A DNA stretch of 64,000 nucleotides from Yeosuana aromativorans. Lineage in GTDB: Bacteria > Bacteroidota > Bacteroidia > Flavobacteriales > Flavobacteriaceae. The notes beneath the pieces were generated by a model, which worked only from the letters and a program-made list of their open reading frames with translations, did no database searches and was not told the origin of the DNA. A program made the translations under genes and the position numbers. Within the stretch, counting starts at the first letter, position 1, and every line of letters begins with the position of its first letter. The stretch covers positions 62,001 to 126,000 of the forward strand of contig NZ_BMNR01000004.1 of the NCBI RefSeq assembly GCF_014646655.1. The letters run 5' to 3'. Positions 52,415 through 63,206 of this stretch are shown piece after piece.

Positions 52415-53356
52415 TTACAGCGTTGCAATCTTCTTTTTAGCCTTTTCAAACTCTATCATCATATCTGAAACAATTTGAGCAACGGGTTTTATATCATGAA
52501 TCAATCCGGATATTTGCCCTATTTCCAATTCACCTTCTTCTAAATCTCCTTCAAACATACCCTTTTTGGCTCGGGCTCTACCCAATAATGCTTGCAATTC
52601 TTCTACTGTTGTCCCTTTTTTATAAAGCTCTTGAACATCGTTATAAAATTTGTTTTTTATCAAACGTACTGGTGCCAATTCCTTTAAGGTCAATTGGGTA
52701 TCCCCTTCTTTAGCTTCAACCACTGCCTTTTTAAAAGCTTCATGCGATGATGCTTCTTTACTGGCCACAAAACGGGTTCCCACTTGCACACCATCGGCTC
52801 CCAAAACCATAGCCGCTAACATGGCTTGGCCAGTAGCAATACCTCCAGCAGCAATCAATGGAATACTAATCTGCTCTTTAACCATAGGGATCAAAGTGAA
52901 GGTGGTAGTTTCATCGCGACCATTATGGCCACCAGCTTCAAAACCTTCGGCCACTAAGGCATCAACCCCCGCTTCTTGAGCCTTTAAAGCAAACTTAACA
53001 CTACTAACCACATGAACCACAGTAATACCCTGTTCTTTCAACCAAGACGTCCATGTTTTTGGATTTCCAGCCGACGTAAATACAATCTTTACCCCTTCTT
53101 CCACAATAATATCCATAATCTCTTGGATATTGGGATACAACATCGGCACATTTACACCAAATGGTTTTGATGTTGCTTTTTTACATTTTTGAATATGTTC
53201 CCGTAACACTTCTGGGTACATAGAACCAGCACCTATTAAACCCAATATTCCGGCATTGCTGGACGCAGAAGCTAACCTCCAACCACTGTTCCAAACCATA
53301 CCGGCTTGAATGATTGGATATTGTATATTGAACAATTGCGTGATTCTATTGGCCAT
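52415..53356 (-). CDS. Nitronate monooxygenase / FabK-like flavoprotein
   Basis: A 313-residue FMN TIM-barrel enzyme. QYPIIQAGMVWNSGWRLASA opens the barrel, KPFGVNVPM follows, and GFEAGGHNGRDETTTFTLIP plus IPLIAAGGIATGQAMLAAMV and GADGVQVGTRFVASKEA are the NMO/FabK flavin- and substrate-binding segments. It oxidises alkyl nitronates or, in FabK-type members, reduces enoyl-ACP; a catalytic His is in EAGGHNG. It directly follows the subtilase gene with no gap, an unrelated function that probably shares its transcript. Confidence 0.9.
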   Translation of the reverse strand: MANRITQLFNIQYPIIQAGMVWNSGWRLASASSNAGILGLIGAGSMYPEVLREHIQKCKKATSKPFGVNVPMLYPNIQEIMDIIVEEGVKIVFTSAGNPKTWTSWLKEQGITVVHVVSSVKFALKAQEAGVDALVAEGFEAGGHNGRDETTTFTLIPMVKEQISIPLIAAGGIATGQAMLAAMVLGADGVQVGTRFVASKEASSHEAFKKAVVEAKEGDTQLTLKELAPVRLIKNKFYNDVQELYKKGTTVEELQALLGRARAKKGMFEGDLEEGELEIGQISGLIHDIKPVAQIVSDMMIEFEKAKKKIATL

Positions 53357-54985
53357 TTACTGTTTTATGATTTTGAAGGATTTAATTGAATCTTTGGACA
53401 CTATTTTAGCCATATACATTCCGTTTGAAACCCTAGACAAATCAAGTTGATGATTAGTATGGTTTATAATGGTATGCAAAACCTGTTTCCCAAGGATATC
53501 AAAAACAGTTACATCCAATTGGCTTTGGTTAGTCGGAAATTTAATGTAAATGCGATTTGATGTTGGATTGGGGAATAGCTTTATGCCATCTGTCTTATTA
53601 ATAACATCATTAGAGGATAACGCCGTGTTTAAAGCTACTTGCAAATCTGGAATTCCATAACCTAGCTTGTAACTAGGCAAAATATATTTTGATGCCGATT
53701 CTCTGACCAATTGCATAATCTCTCCGTTAGTTTTATCTGGCAATGCTTGCCACAAACAAACCAAACCACCAGCCATAATAGGCGAACTAAAAGACGTTCC
53801 ATTAGCCGTTCCAATAACATCATTTTCATTAATGACATAACTAGCAAGTCCTTGAGCAACAACATCAGGTTTTATTGTAGGTTGAATGCTACTTCCAACA
53901 GAACTAAAATAGGCATAGTCACCATTAGCATCAACTGCTCCAATAGAAAACACATATTCAGAATCAGCTGGCGCATTCACGCCTGCATTCCCCTCATTAC
54001 CGGCAGAATTAACTATCAACAACCCTTTTTCATAAGCTATGTTGGCGCCTCGAGTGATATAAGTTGTCAATCCATCAAAATCTGAAGCTGCATAATTGTA
54101 ATTCGTGTTATTATAAAAACTACCATACCCTAAAGAAGAATTAATGACATCAACACCCAGACTATCGGCACGCTCGGCCGCCTCAACCCAATAGCTCTCC
54201 TCAACAGGATTTTCGTTTTCTACACCTCCCACTATTCTAGCATCTTCAGTAATAAACAAATAATAGTCTGCATCAGGAGCGGTGCCTACATATTGATTAT
54301 CAACATAACCTGACATGGTGCTTAAAACCATGGTACCATGATTACTTGCTGTATTGGTGTACACATCGGGATCCCTATTTACAAAATCATATGTTCCCAA
54401 TATGTGACCCATATCTCTTAATCTTTGAAATGACGTCATGCTATTCACATTTGGAAATCCTGCATCAAGAACAGCTACTGTCATACCTATTCCCGTATAA
54501 TTTGCCAAATGCAATTGGTCGCCTTTAATCATTTGTATTTGATTGGCCGAATTGCCGTAGTTAAAAGTTGTAAAAGTCTCTTGGAATTTTGATTGCTGTT
54601 TTTGTTGGGCTTGTTTTCCAGTATTCAAACTTTTATCAGCAAAATCAATGGAACTCACAAATACCAAACCTGACAAGGCATTAATATTAGCTTCGCTTCC
54701 TCTTACATGAACCGCATTAAGCCATTTTGACTTAGCCATTACGGTAATGCCTGTCTGTGCTTTCAATTGGGTTATATAGGCTTCATTAACAGGGACATCG
54801 CGTTCATCAATGACAACTCCATGGGCATTTTTTCTGTCAATGGCTTTTTGAGTAAGAAATGTTATGGGGTTTGCCAACGAATAGACATCAGTTTGCTTGT
54901 CAGTAAAATATACCCAAGCGTCCTGGTCTTGAGAAAAACAAGATAGTGATAGAAATACAACAACTAGTGACAGAATTGTTCTCAT
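53357..54985 (-). CDS. Subtilisin-like S8 peptidase with T9SS type A sorting domain
   Basis: A 542-residue secreted serine protease. A signal peptide (MRTILSLVVVFLSLSCFSQ) is followed by an inhibitor-like propeptide (about 20-125). The catalytic domain has Asp in MTVAVLDAGFP, His in SNHGTMVLSTMSG and Ser in NGTSFSSPIMAGG. The last 75 residues (LFPNPTSNRIYIKF to SFKIIKQ) are a type IX secretion C-terminal sorting domain. A TTG at 55009 is in frame, but ATG 54985 begins a proper signal peptide. It sits 25 bp after mnmA. Confidence 0.93.
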   Translation of the reverse strand: MRTILSLVVVFLSLSCFSQDQDAWVYFTDKQTDVYSLANPITFLTQKAIDRKNAHGVVIDERDVPVNEAYITQLKAQTGITVMAKSKWLNAVHVRGSEANINALSGLVFVSSIDFADKSLNTGKQAQQKQQSKFQETFTTFNYGNSANQIQMIKGDQLHLANYTGIGMTVAVLDAGFPNVNSMTSFQRLRDMGHILGTYDFVNRDPDVYTNTASNHGTMVLSTMSGYVDNQYVGTAPDADYYLFITEDARIVGGVENENPVEESYWVEAAERADSLGVDVINSSLGYGSFYNNTNYNYAASDFDGLTTYITRGANIAYEKGLLIVNSAGNEGNAGVNAPADSEYVFSIGAVDANGDYAYFSSVGSSIQPTIKPDVVAQGLASYVINENDVIGTANGTSFSSPIMAGGLVCLWQALPDKTNGEIMQLVRESASKYILPSYKLGYGIPDLQVALNTALSSNDVINKTDGIKLFPNPTSNRIYIKFPTNQSQLDVTVFDILGKQVLHTIINHTNHQLDLSRVSNGMYMAKIVSKDSIKSFKIIKQ

Positions 54986-55010
54986 AGCAACACAATTAAG
55001 GTATTGCAAT

Positions 55011-56198
55011 TTATGAAATTACTCCAGAACCAACTAATTCGTCCTCTAAATACCAAGCTACAAACTGACCTTCTGTAATGGCAGACTGCGGATTGTCAAA
55101 TTCTACATACAATCCTGACTCCACTTTATAGAGAGTTGCTTTTTGTAATGGCTGACGATACCGGATTCTAGCCAGAACTGGCATGGTTTCATCAGGATTT
55201 AAAGCCAAGTCTTCACGTATCCAATGCAGTTCCTCATTCTTAACAAATAAAGCCTTTTTATACAATCCTGGATGTTGTTTACCTTCGCCGGTATATATGA
55301 CATTCTCTACCACATCCGTTTCAATTACAAATAACGGCTCTGTATGACCGCCTACAGCCAATCCCTTTCGTTGGCCTTTTGTGAAATAATGAGCCCCTTG
55401 ATGGGTTCCTACAACTTTACCGTCTTCAACGTGATAATCAAGTTTTCTGGAAAGAAATTCCAAACGTTCCTGATTGGTATTAAAATTAGGCTCTTCTGTA
55501 GTATATATGATATTTTCTTTAGGAATCTCAACTATTTTACCAGCTTTTGGTTTTAACTGCTGTTGCAAAAAATCGGGCAATTTCACTTTCCCTATAAAAC
55601 AGAGTCCCTGTGAATCTTTCTTTTCAGCAGTTACTAAATCCTGCTCAGTGGCAATTTTTCTAACTTCTGGCTTGGTCAATTCACCAATTGGGAATAAAGA
55701 TTTTGCTAATTGGTCTTGGGATAATTGGCATAAAAAATAAGACTGATCCTTGTTGGCATCAACTCCAGCTAGCAATTGATAGGTTTTTGTTTCGTTAGAT
55801 TCAATCACACCTTTTCTGCAATAGTGGCCTGTTGCGACATAATCGGCTCCCAATTCCATGGCAATTTTCATAAAGATATCAAATTTGATTTCTCTATTAC
55901 AAAGTACATCAGGATTAGGGGTTCTACCGTTTTCGTATTCCTTGAACATATAGTCGACAATACGCTCTTTATATTGCTCGCTTAAATCAATTGTTTGAAA
56001 TGGAATACCTAATTTATCGGCAACCAACATGGCATCATTACTGTCATCCAACCAAGGGCATTCATTTGAAATGGTCACGGAATCATCGTGCCAGTTTTTC
56101 ATGAACAGCCCTATGACCTCATAGCCCTGCTGCTTTAACAAATAAGCCGCAACGCTAGAATCAACACCTCCCGAAAGTCCAACAATAACTCGTTCCAT
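55011..56198 (-). CDS. mnmA: tRNA-specific 2-thiouridylase MnmA
   Basis: A 395-residue enzyme that makes the 2-thio group of wobble uridine-34 in tRNA-Lys, -Glu and -Gln. The PP-loop is [17 protein letters not shown]. The catalytic cysteines are in [15 protein letters not shown] and the second in [26 protein letters not shown] is also diagnostic, and the C-terminal domain ends near [15 protein letters not shown]. Length is usual. A TATCTTTG box 21 nt upstream probably drives the mnmA-subtilase-NMO operon. Confidence 0.95.
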   Translation of the reverse strand: MERVIVGLSGGVDSSVAAYLLKQQGYEVIGLFMKNWHDDSVTISNECPWLDDSNDAMLVADKLGIPFQTIDLSEQYKERIVDYMFKEYENGRTPNPDVLCNREIKFDIFMKIAMELGADYVATGHYCRKGVIESNETKTYQLLAGVDANKDQSYFLCQLSQDQLAKSLFPIGELTKPEVRKIATEQDLVTAEKKDSQGLCFIGKVKLPDFLQQQLKPKAGKIVEIPKENIIYTTEEPNFNTNQERLEFLSRKLDYHVEDGKVVGTHQGAHYFTKGQRKGLAVGGHTEPLFVIETDVVENVIYTGEGKQHPGLYKKALFVKNEELHWIREDLALNPDETMPVLARIRYRQPLQKATLYKVESGLYVEFDNPQSAITEGQFVAWYLEDELVGSGVIS

Positions 56199-56218
56199 AG
56201 TTGTAAAAAAATAGAATG

Positions 56219-56226
56219 CAAAGATA
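56219..56226 (-). promoter_or_regulatory. -7 box upstream of mnmA
   Basis: On the - strand TATCTTTG matches TAnnTTTG exactly, 20 nt before the mnmA ATG. No TTG at the usual upstream distance could be found. Confidence 0.4.
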
Positions 56227-56287
56227 CAATTTATAAGACTAAAAATCTGTAAGCATCCAAGACAAAAATCAACTCATAAGAATATTC

Positions 56288-56359
56288 TGTTTAACAATCA
56301 ATTAAATCTATTAAACATTTTATTTTTTGTTTAACTTTTTTATATTTTTGTTAAACAAA
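56288..56359 (+). promoter_or_regulatory. Operator-like TGTTTAAC repeats with -7 box upstream of the fasciclin gene
   Basis: TTTGTTTAAC (56326-56335) and GTTAAACAAA (56350-56359) are a perfect 10-bp inverted repeat with a 14-nt spacer. A third half-site TGTTTAAC lies at 56288-56295, 40 bp upstream and so on the same helix face. The second arm overlaps the end of TATTTTTG (56343-56350), a perfect -7 match, so a bound regulator would block or position RNA polymerase. Confidence 0.6.
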
Positions 56360-56378
56360 TCAATAAATAAGTAATCAC

Positions 56379-57788
56379 ATGAAAACATTCCCAAAATTGA
56401 AAACATTACTAATTCTAACATTAGTATTAGTTACTACATGGTCTTGTAACAATGACGATGACCCAGTTACCATGCCACAACCTCAAACTATAACAGATAT
56501 AGCGTCTGCGACTCCCGAGTTAAGTAGTTTGGTTGCAGCATTAACTAAAGCCAATTTGGCAACTACATTGAGTGAACCAGGTTCTTACACCGTATTCGCA
56601 CCAACAAATGATGCTTTTACAACGTTCCTAAACGCCAACGGCTTTGCGTCGCTAGATGATGTGCCTGTTGATGTCTTGACACAGGTATTATTGAATCATG
56701 TAATTGTAGGTCAATTTAATTCAATTATCATAAGTACCGGATACATGAAAACTTTAGCAACGCAATCCGGAACCGATTTAAATTTAAGCATGTTTATTGA
56801 TACATCAGACGGTGTTACCTTAAATGGTGTTTCACATGTAACAACTTCGGACATATATGCCACTAATGGAGTTATTCACATTGTAGATGCCGTTATTGGT
56901 TTACCAACAGTTGTTGACCATGCCTTAGCGAATCCTAATTTTTCAAGCCTTGTTGCGGCTTTGAGTACTGCAGATGGAAACCTTGTGTCTGTGTTAAGTG
57001 GAGCTGGACCTTTTACAGTATTAGCTCCTGACAATGATGCATTTACAGCATTTTTAAATGGAACAGCATTGGCTGATGTGCCAACAGATGCTTTGGCAAA
57101 TATTTTACTGAACCATGTTCTTGGTGGTGTTGTAACTTCTACTAATTTAGTTGATGCTGGATCAGGATACACCAACACGTTAGCAACAGGCCCCAATATG
57201 AACAACTTAAGTTTATATTACAATACTTCTAGTGGTGTTATGTTTAATGGTGTATCAACTGTTACAGCAGCCGATATTGTTGCAAGCAACGGAATTATTC
57301 ATGCAATTGATACAGTTATTGACATCCCTACAGTAGTAACCTTTGCTGTGGCTGACCCAAATTTTTCAACTTTGGTTTCTGCCCTAACAACACTTACACC
57401 AGCAACTGATTTTGCAAGTATATTAAGTAGGAACATGGATGGCAATGGAGATGGAATTAATCCTCCCTTTACAGTATTCGCTCCTACAAATGATGCTTTT
57501 GCAGCTCTAGCTTCAGTTCCAGACGAACCTGTTTTAACACAAGTATTATTGCACCATGTAGTTGGCGGTGCAAACGTAACCTCAAGTGATTTAACACCAA
57601 ATGGAAATACGGTAGCACCCACATTACAAGGACAAAACCTAACCATCACATTACCTGGAACCAATGGTAATATTGCTGATGTGACAGATGGTGCCGGTAA
57701 TTCAGATATTGGAATTATAGCCGTAGATGTTCAAGCAGGAAATGGTGTGATACACGTCATCAATAAAGTAGCATTACCATCTATATAA
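56379..57788 (+). CDS. Lipoprotein with three fasciclin (FAS1) domains
   Basis: A 469-residue protein with lipobox TTWSC (Cys23) and a DDD motif just after. Three FAS1 domains span about 37-172, 173-315 and 316-469. Each has the H1 box F(T/A)(V)FAPTNDAF (YTVFAPTNDAF, FTVLAPDNDAF, FTVFAPTNDAF) and the H2 box (NGVIHIVDAVI, NGIIHAIDTVI, NGVIHVINKVA). FAS1 domains mediate adhesion or ligand binding. It is monocistronic, under an operator-like repeat, and ended by a strong terminator. Confidence 0.93.
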   Translation: MKTFPKLKTLLILTLVLVTTWSCNNDDDPVTMPQPQTITDIASATPELSSLVAALTKANLATTLSEPGSYTVFAPTNDAFTTFLNANGFASLDDVPVDVLTQVLLNHVIVGQFNSIIISTGYMKTLATQSGTDLNLSMFIDTSDGVTLNGVSHVTTSDIYATNGVIHIVDAVIGLPTVVDHALANPNFSSLVAALSTADGNLVSVLSGAGPFTVLAPDNDAFTAFLNGTALADVPTDALANILLNHVLGGVVTSTNLVDAGSGYTNTLATGPNMNNLSLYYNTSSGVMFNGVSTVTAADIVASNGIIHAIDTVIDIPTVVTFAVADPNFSTLVSALTTLTPATDFASILSRNMDGNGDGINPPFTVFAPTNDAFAALASVPDEPVLTQVLLHHVVGGANVTSSDLTPNGNTVAPTLQGQNLTITLPGTNGNIADVTDGAGNSDIGIIAVDVQAGNGVIHVINKVALPSI

Positions 57789-57859
57789 ATTTAATTAGTA
57801 GTTTGATATAAATAGTTTTAGTTTGGTTTGTTTATTTAGGTATTGATTACCTAAATGTT

Positions 57860-57888
57860 AAAAGGCTCTTTAAGTTAAAGAGCCTTTT
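57860..57888. terminator. Bidirectional terminator between fasciclin and YwqK genes
   Basis: AAAAGGCTCTTTAA (57860-57873) and TTAAAGAGCCTTTT (57875-57888) form a perfect stem with A and T tracts at both sides. It lies between two convergent genes, 71 bp after one stop and 23 bp after the other. Confidence 0.85.
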
Positions 57889-57911
57889 CGTTTCATTATA
57901 TTGAACACCTT

Positions 57912-58610
57912 TTAATCCTTTTTAATGTGATGGCCTGGATTTGTAAAATCTTTTGTATCTACTAATTTGCCGTTCTCATAATAGTTCCATATACCGTGTT
58001 TTTCATCTTTTTTATAGGAACCCTCTACCAATAATTCTCCTTTAGAATTATAGAATTTTGCTGGACCATCCAACATTCCGTTAACGTAGGTGTATTCTTT
58101 TAAAACAACATTATCTTCTGTGTACCAAATAGAATTGCCATCCAACTTTCCGTGTTTGTAATGTTGCTTTTCAGCTATTTGTCCGTTTTCATAATACACA
58201 AAACGGTCGCCATCAAGATTACCGTTTTCGTCATAATTTTCTAAGGTTAGTAGCTTCTTGTTTGTTTTCTGATAATACTTCCACTCGCCTATATACGTTT
58301 TACCGTCCATCACACCTTCACTAACAACCTTTCCAGTTGATGTGAAAAAAGTAACGTAGGCTTTATGATCCGTGTCATTAAATTGTTTTGTAGCTGTTAA
58401 TGATGCTTTACCGTCTATATTTTTATAGAATTTGAATAATCCCGTTTCCTTTCCATGGTTAAACTGCCCTTCATATCGTAGAACTTTGGTACCCTCAAAA
58501 TATTTTTTCCAAATGCCATTGCGTTTACCATTGGTGTCCAATTGATTGATATTTTGTGCCGATACAGTTGTAACGAAACATAAAATGAATACTTGCAATA
58601 AATTTTTCAT
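57912..58610 (-). CDS. YwqK-family MORN-like repeat protein
   Basis: A 232-residue secreted protein with a signal peptide (ends near FVTTVSAQ). It is built of MORN-like repeats: GKRNGIWKKYFEGTKVLRYE, GKETGLFKFYKNIDGK, YENGQIAEKQHYKHGKLDGN, SKGELLVEGSYKKDEKHGIW and more. In some databases this family is labelled 'YwqK family antitoxin', but there is no toxin next to it and the signal peptide argues for a cell-surface role. Function unknown. Confidence 0.85.
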   Translation of the reverse strand: MKNLLQVFILCFVTTVSAQNINQLDTNGKRNGIWKKYFEGTKVLRYEGQFNHGKETGLFKFYKNIDGKASLTATKQFNDTDHKAYVTFFTSTGKVVSEGVMDGKTYIGEWKYYQKTNKKLLTLENYDENGNLDGDRFVYYENGQIAEKQHYKHGKLDGNSIWYTEDNVVLKEYTYVNGMLDGPAKFYNSKGELLVEGSYKKDEKHGIWNYYENGKLVDTKDFTNPGHHIKKD

Positions 58611-58646
58611 ATGTTAAATAACGATAACTTAGTATTGAAATTGTAT

Positions 58647-58673
58647 AAAAAAAGCTGCCAATTGGCAGCTTTT
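58647..58673 (-). terminator. Intrinsic terminator of yidC
   Basis: AAAAGCTGCC-AATT-GGCAGCTTTT, with further A/T, is a near-perfect 24-bp palindrome. On the - strand it is followed by a run of seven T. It lies 3 bp after the yidC stop. Confidence 0.85.
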
Positions 58674-58675
58674 AA

Positions 58676-60574
58676 TTATTTACGTTTTTGTGCTTGTTTT
58701 TGTTTTTCTGCCTGTTCCATCATCTCTTTCATTTTTTTCTGGAACTTATTTTGTTTTTTAGGCTTTTTCTTGTTTTCCTGGATTTTTGCATGGATTTTAT
58801 CCTCATCAATGATGTAATTCTTAATAACCAACATAATTCCAATGGTAATCATGTTTGAAACAAAATAATACAAACTCAATCCTGATGCATAATTATTGAA
58901 GAAAAACAACATCATCAATGGTGAAAAATACATCATGTATTTCATCATTTTACTCATATCTGGCATACCTTCCTGTGTAGGTTGCGATGCCATTTGTTGT
59001 CCTGTAGTCATTTGCATGTAAAAGAAAATAGCTACTGAGGCCAGTATAGGAAACAAACTCACGTGATCTCCATAAAACGGCACGTGAAACGGAAGTTTTG
59101 CAATGGTATCATATGATGATAAATCTTCTGCCCACAAAAAACTCTTTTGTCTCAAATCAAATGCTGATGGGAAAAACTGGAACAACGCATAAAATACCGG
59201 CAATTGAACCAATGCCGGCAAACAACCAGCCATAGGGCTCGCTCCCGCCTTACTATATAATGCCATGGTTTCTTGTTGTTTTTTCATGGCGTTGTCTTTG
59301 TATTTCTCATTGATTTCGGCAATCTCCGGTTTCAATACCTTCATTTTGGCTTGGGACACATATGATTTGTACGTTACAGGAGACATCACGATTCTTACCA
59401 AAATGGTCATAAAAACAATAGCCAATCCGTAAGGCAAAAAGGAACTTAAAAATCCAAACAACGGAATAAATACATAGCGGTTAATCCATCCAAAAATACC
59501 CCAGCCCAATGGCACTACCTCATCAAGGTTTCTGTCATAGGCATTAAGTACTTTATAATCGGTTGGCCCAAAATACCAATCCATGTTTTTGTTGATTTCG
59601 CCTCCATTTAATTCCAAAGGCAATTTAGCGGCAAATGATTTGGTATAGACCGTATCAATTTCTTCGTCTTTAATAAGGTTAACCGATTTTAACTCGGCTG
59701 TTTTAAACGGCGTATCCGTTAATAAAATAGAGGTGAAAAAGTGCTGCTTAAACGCTACATAAGTTACGTCATCAACTGTTTTTTCTGAATCTGAACGCTG
59801 TCCCAAATTGTTGTCTTTGCCACCCTCATATTCATAAATCAAATCCGTGTAACGGTTTTCATAAGACACACTTTTGGCGTGACGATAGGTTTTTATTTTC
59901 CAATCTAAATCAATGGCATGCGAACTGTTTATGACATCACTCAAACCTTGGGAGCGGATTGCAAAATCCATCATGTAATCATCTTTCTTGATCTCATAAC
60001 GGTACTCCAAAAATTTGGTTTCAGACACTTTTAGTTTCATGGAAACAATGGTGTTATCACCATTTTTGGTCACGGTTGGTGCAAAGTATAAATCTTGGGT
60101 GTTTAAAATTCGGTTATCAGTTGTTCCAAAATTGATGTTAAATGCAGCGTTGTTATCCTTAATGATGTAAACGGGAACCGAATCATAGTTAACGAACTTC
60201 TTTAATTTAACTTCTGAAAGATATCCGCCTTTATTACTGAATGTCAATTTCAACAAATCGGTTTCAACAACAGTTTCTTGATCTGTGGCCGAAGGTAATG
60301 TAGAAGCGTAAGCAAAAGCACCTAATTTACTTTTCAATTCAGCTATTTGAGTAGAATCTGATGCGGCTTGCACTGAAAAATCTTCTGAAGTGGTTACCTT
60401 TGTTTGTGGATCTTCTGTTGCTTGCTGTTCTTTAGCAACTTCTTCTTGTTTGGCTTTTTCTTGTGCCGCTATCTCTTCTGGTGTTGGTTTGTTTTGCCAA
60501 AGCATGTATAGCAATATTGCAAAAATAAGTACAAACCCTATGATTGAATTGATATCTAATTTTTTTTCTTCCAT
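58676..60574 (-). CDS. yidC: Membrane protein insertase YidC
   Basis: A 632-residue Oxa1-family insertase of Bacteroidota length. The first membrane helix (about 9-26) is followed by a large periplasmic beta domain (about 60-330) and the conserved five-helix core (LAIVFMTILVRIVMSPVTYK; MKVLKPEIAEINEKYKDNAM; AGCLPALVQLPVFYALFQFF). It ends in a long basic tail. ATG 60574 matches the family's MEEKKLD start; a TTG three codons upstream (60583) has a better-placed Shine-Dalgarno-like AAGGAG, so the true start is open. Confidence 0.95.
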   Translation of the reverse strand: MEEKKLDINSIIGFVLIFAILLYMLWQNKPTPEEIAAQEKAKQEEVAKEQQATEDPQTKVTTSEDFSVQAASDSTQIAELKSKLGAFAYASTLPSATDQETVVETDLLKLTFSNKGGYLSEVKLKKFVNYDSVPVYIIKDNNAAFNINFGTTDNRILNTQDLYFAPTVTKNGDNTIVSMKLKVSETKFLEYRYEIKKDDYMMDFAIRSQGLSDVINSSHAIDLDWKIKTYRHAKSVSYENRYTDLIYEYEGGKDNNLGQRSDSEKTVDDVTYVAFKQHFFTSILLTDTPFKTAELKSVNLIKDEEIDTVYTKSFAAKLPLELNGGEINKNMDWYFGPTDYKVLNAYDRNLDEVVPLGWGIFGWINRYVFIPLFGFLSSFLPYGLAIVFMTILVRIVMSPVTYKSYVSQAKMKVLKPEIAEINEKYKDNAMKKQQETMALYSKAGASPMAGCLPALVQLPVFYALFQFFPSAFDLRQKSFLWAEDLSSYDTIAKLPFHVPFYGDHVSLFPILASVAIFFYMQMTTGQQMASQPTQEGMPDMSKMMKYMMYFSPLMMLFFFNNYASGLSLYYFVSNMITIGIMLVIKNYIIDEDKIHAKIQENKKKPKKQNKFQKKMKEMMEQAEKQKQAQKRK

Positions 60575-60589
60575 TTTAATCAAAAATTT

Positions 60590-60597
60590 CTCCTTTT
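60590..60597 (-). promoter_or_regulatory. Unusual Shine-Dalgarno-like site upstream of yidC
   Basis: AAAAGGAG on the - strand lies 6 nt before a TTG (60583-60581) and 15 nt before the ATG at 60574. A strong SD is rare in this group, and its spacing favours the TTG start or an extended region of initiation. Confidence 0.4.
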
Positions 60598-60701
60598 ATT
60601 AAAAGAAGATTATGAGGTGGTTATAATTCTTTAAATTTTCATTGTTACTCTAGACAATATGAATGCGTAAGCACATTGGTTAATCAAAAAGCCAACCAAG
60701 T

Positions 60702-62375
<1,674 letters not shown>

Positions 62376-62547
62376 TTAAACCACTTATTAAAGCATTTGC
62401 CTGTTAATTAAAGAGTAATTATAAACAATGATTAGAGATATAAATGCCAACGAAACACCTTGGTTTTGTCAGAAAAAAAAGATAACTTCGTTTACATGTG
62501 CTGAACTTGTCTCAGTAACATTAAATATAATTAACTTTTGCTGAGCA

Positions 62548-62907
62548 ATGGAACTATTTAAAAAAAACAGATATTACATAAAACTGTTTCTAAACCGAGT
62601 TGAAATAAAGGATTTGACTAATGGGAAATCAATCTCTGAAAAATCAAAAGTAGATTTCAATAATGATCGAATATTAGTTGCGGAGTTTGAAAAAGCTGAA
62701 AACTTTATCAAAAAAGTTTTCACTAGCAATAAACTTTCAACAAGAAACTCTGTTGGAATTATTCAGCAAATGGAAATGAGTGAGAATGGACTTTCAGAAG
62801 TAGAAAAAAGAATACTTATTGAATTGTTCTCTAGAATTGGAATTAATGAAATTCACATTGATCAAAGTTTGACTAATTTATCAGAAAAAAAACTAGCCGA
62901 ATATTAA
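62548..62907 (+). CDS. Small MreB-N-terminus-like protein
   Basis: A 119-residue cytoplasmic protein without signal peptide. Part of it resembles the N-terminal third of MreB. The segment AEFEKAENFIKKVF (45-58) recalls the MreB 'ADF-x-x-xE-x-ML-x-YFI' helix. MSENGLSEVEKRILIELFSR (77-96) then INEIHID (99-105) recalls 'PSG-x-TEVEKRAV-x-E' and 'EVYLIEEP'. The actin-fold phosphate loop (DLGTANT) is not present: the first strand reads YYIKLFLNRVEIKDL. I infer an MreB-like fragment that cannot bind nucleotide normally. It stands alone on the + strand between pyrG and the DUF3820 gene. Confidence 0.5.
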   Translation: MELFKKNRYYIKLFLNRVEIKDLTNGKSISEKSKVDFNNDRILVAEFEKAENFIKKVFTSNKLSTRNSVGIIQQMEMSENGLSEVEKRILIELFSRIGINEIHIDQSLTNLSEKKLAEY

Positions 62908-62967
62908 AATAACTTAATGTGGTATCAGCCATAAAATATAGCTCACAATTAAACCAAAATACACTTT

Positions 62968-63201
62968 CTACCTAGGGTATTGCTTTTTAATATTCCGAAT
63001 CAACGCTTCCAAGCCATTTAATTTCAGTTCATAAACCGTTTGTAGCATATCGCCTAATTTCCCTTTGGGGAATCCTTTATTATGGTACCATACCACATAA
63101 TATTCGGGCAAGTCTATTAAAAACCGGTCTTTATATTTGCCAAAAGGCATTTTGGTATGTGCCAAATCAATCAAAAACTGTTTGTCTGGCTGTAATAGCA
63201 T
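62968..63201 (-). CDS. DUF3820 family protein
   Basis: A 77-residue protein. AHTKMPFGKYKDRFLIDLPE then YYVVWYHNKGFPKGKLGDML is the DUF3820 signature, resembling parts of exonuclease-like C-terminal domains. Function is unknown. It is encoded 5 bp after the LysM/PBP1-type gene, an arrangement I recall from other Flavobacteriaceae. Confidence 0.85.
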   Translation of the reverse strand: MLLQPDKQFLIDLAHTKMPFGKYKDRFLIDLPEYYVVWYHNKGFPKGKLGDMLQTVYELKLNGLEALIRNIKKQYPR

Positions 63202-63206
63202 AGCAA

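Noticed and set aside
57912-58610. YwqK-family protein as part of a toxin-antitoxin pair
   Set aside because: It has a signal peptide and MORN-like repeats, and there is no toxin gene next to it; the family label is not evidence of antitoxin activity.
60660-60701. TTGGTT/AACCAA inverted repeat after pyrG as a terminator
   Set aside because: Only a 6-bp stem, and its T-run lies in the loop rather than after the stem, so it does not fit an intrinsic terminator.
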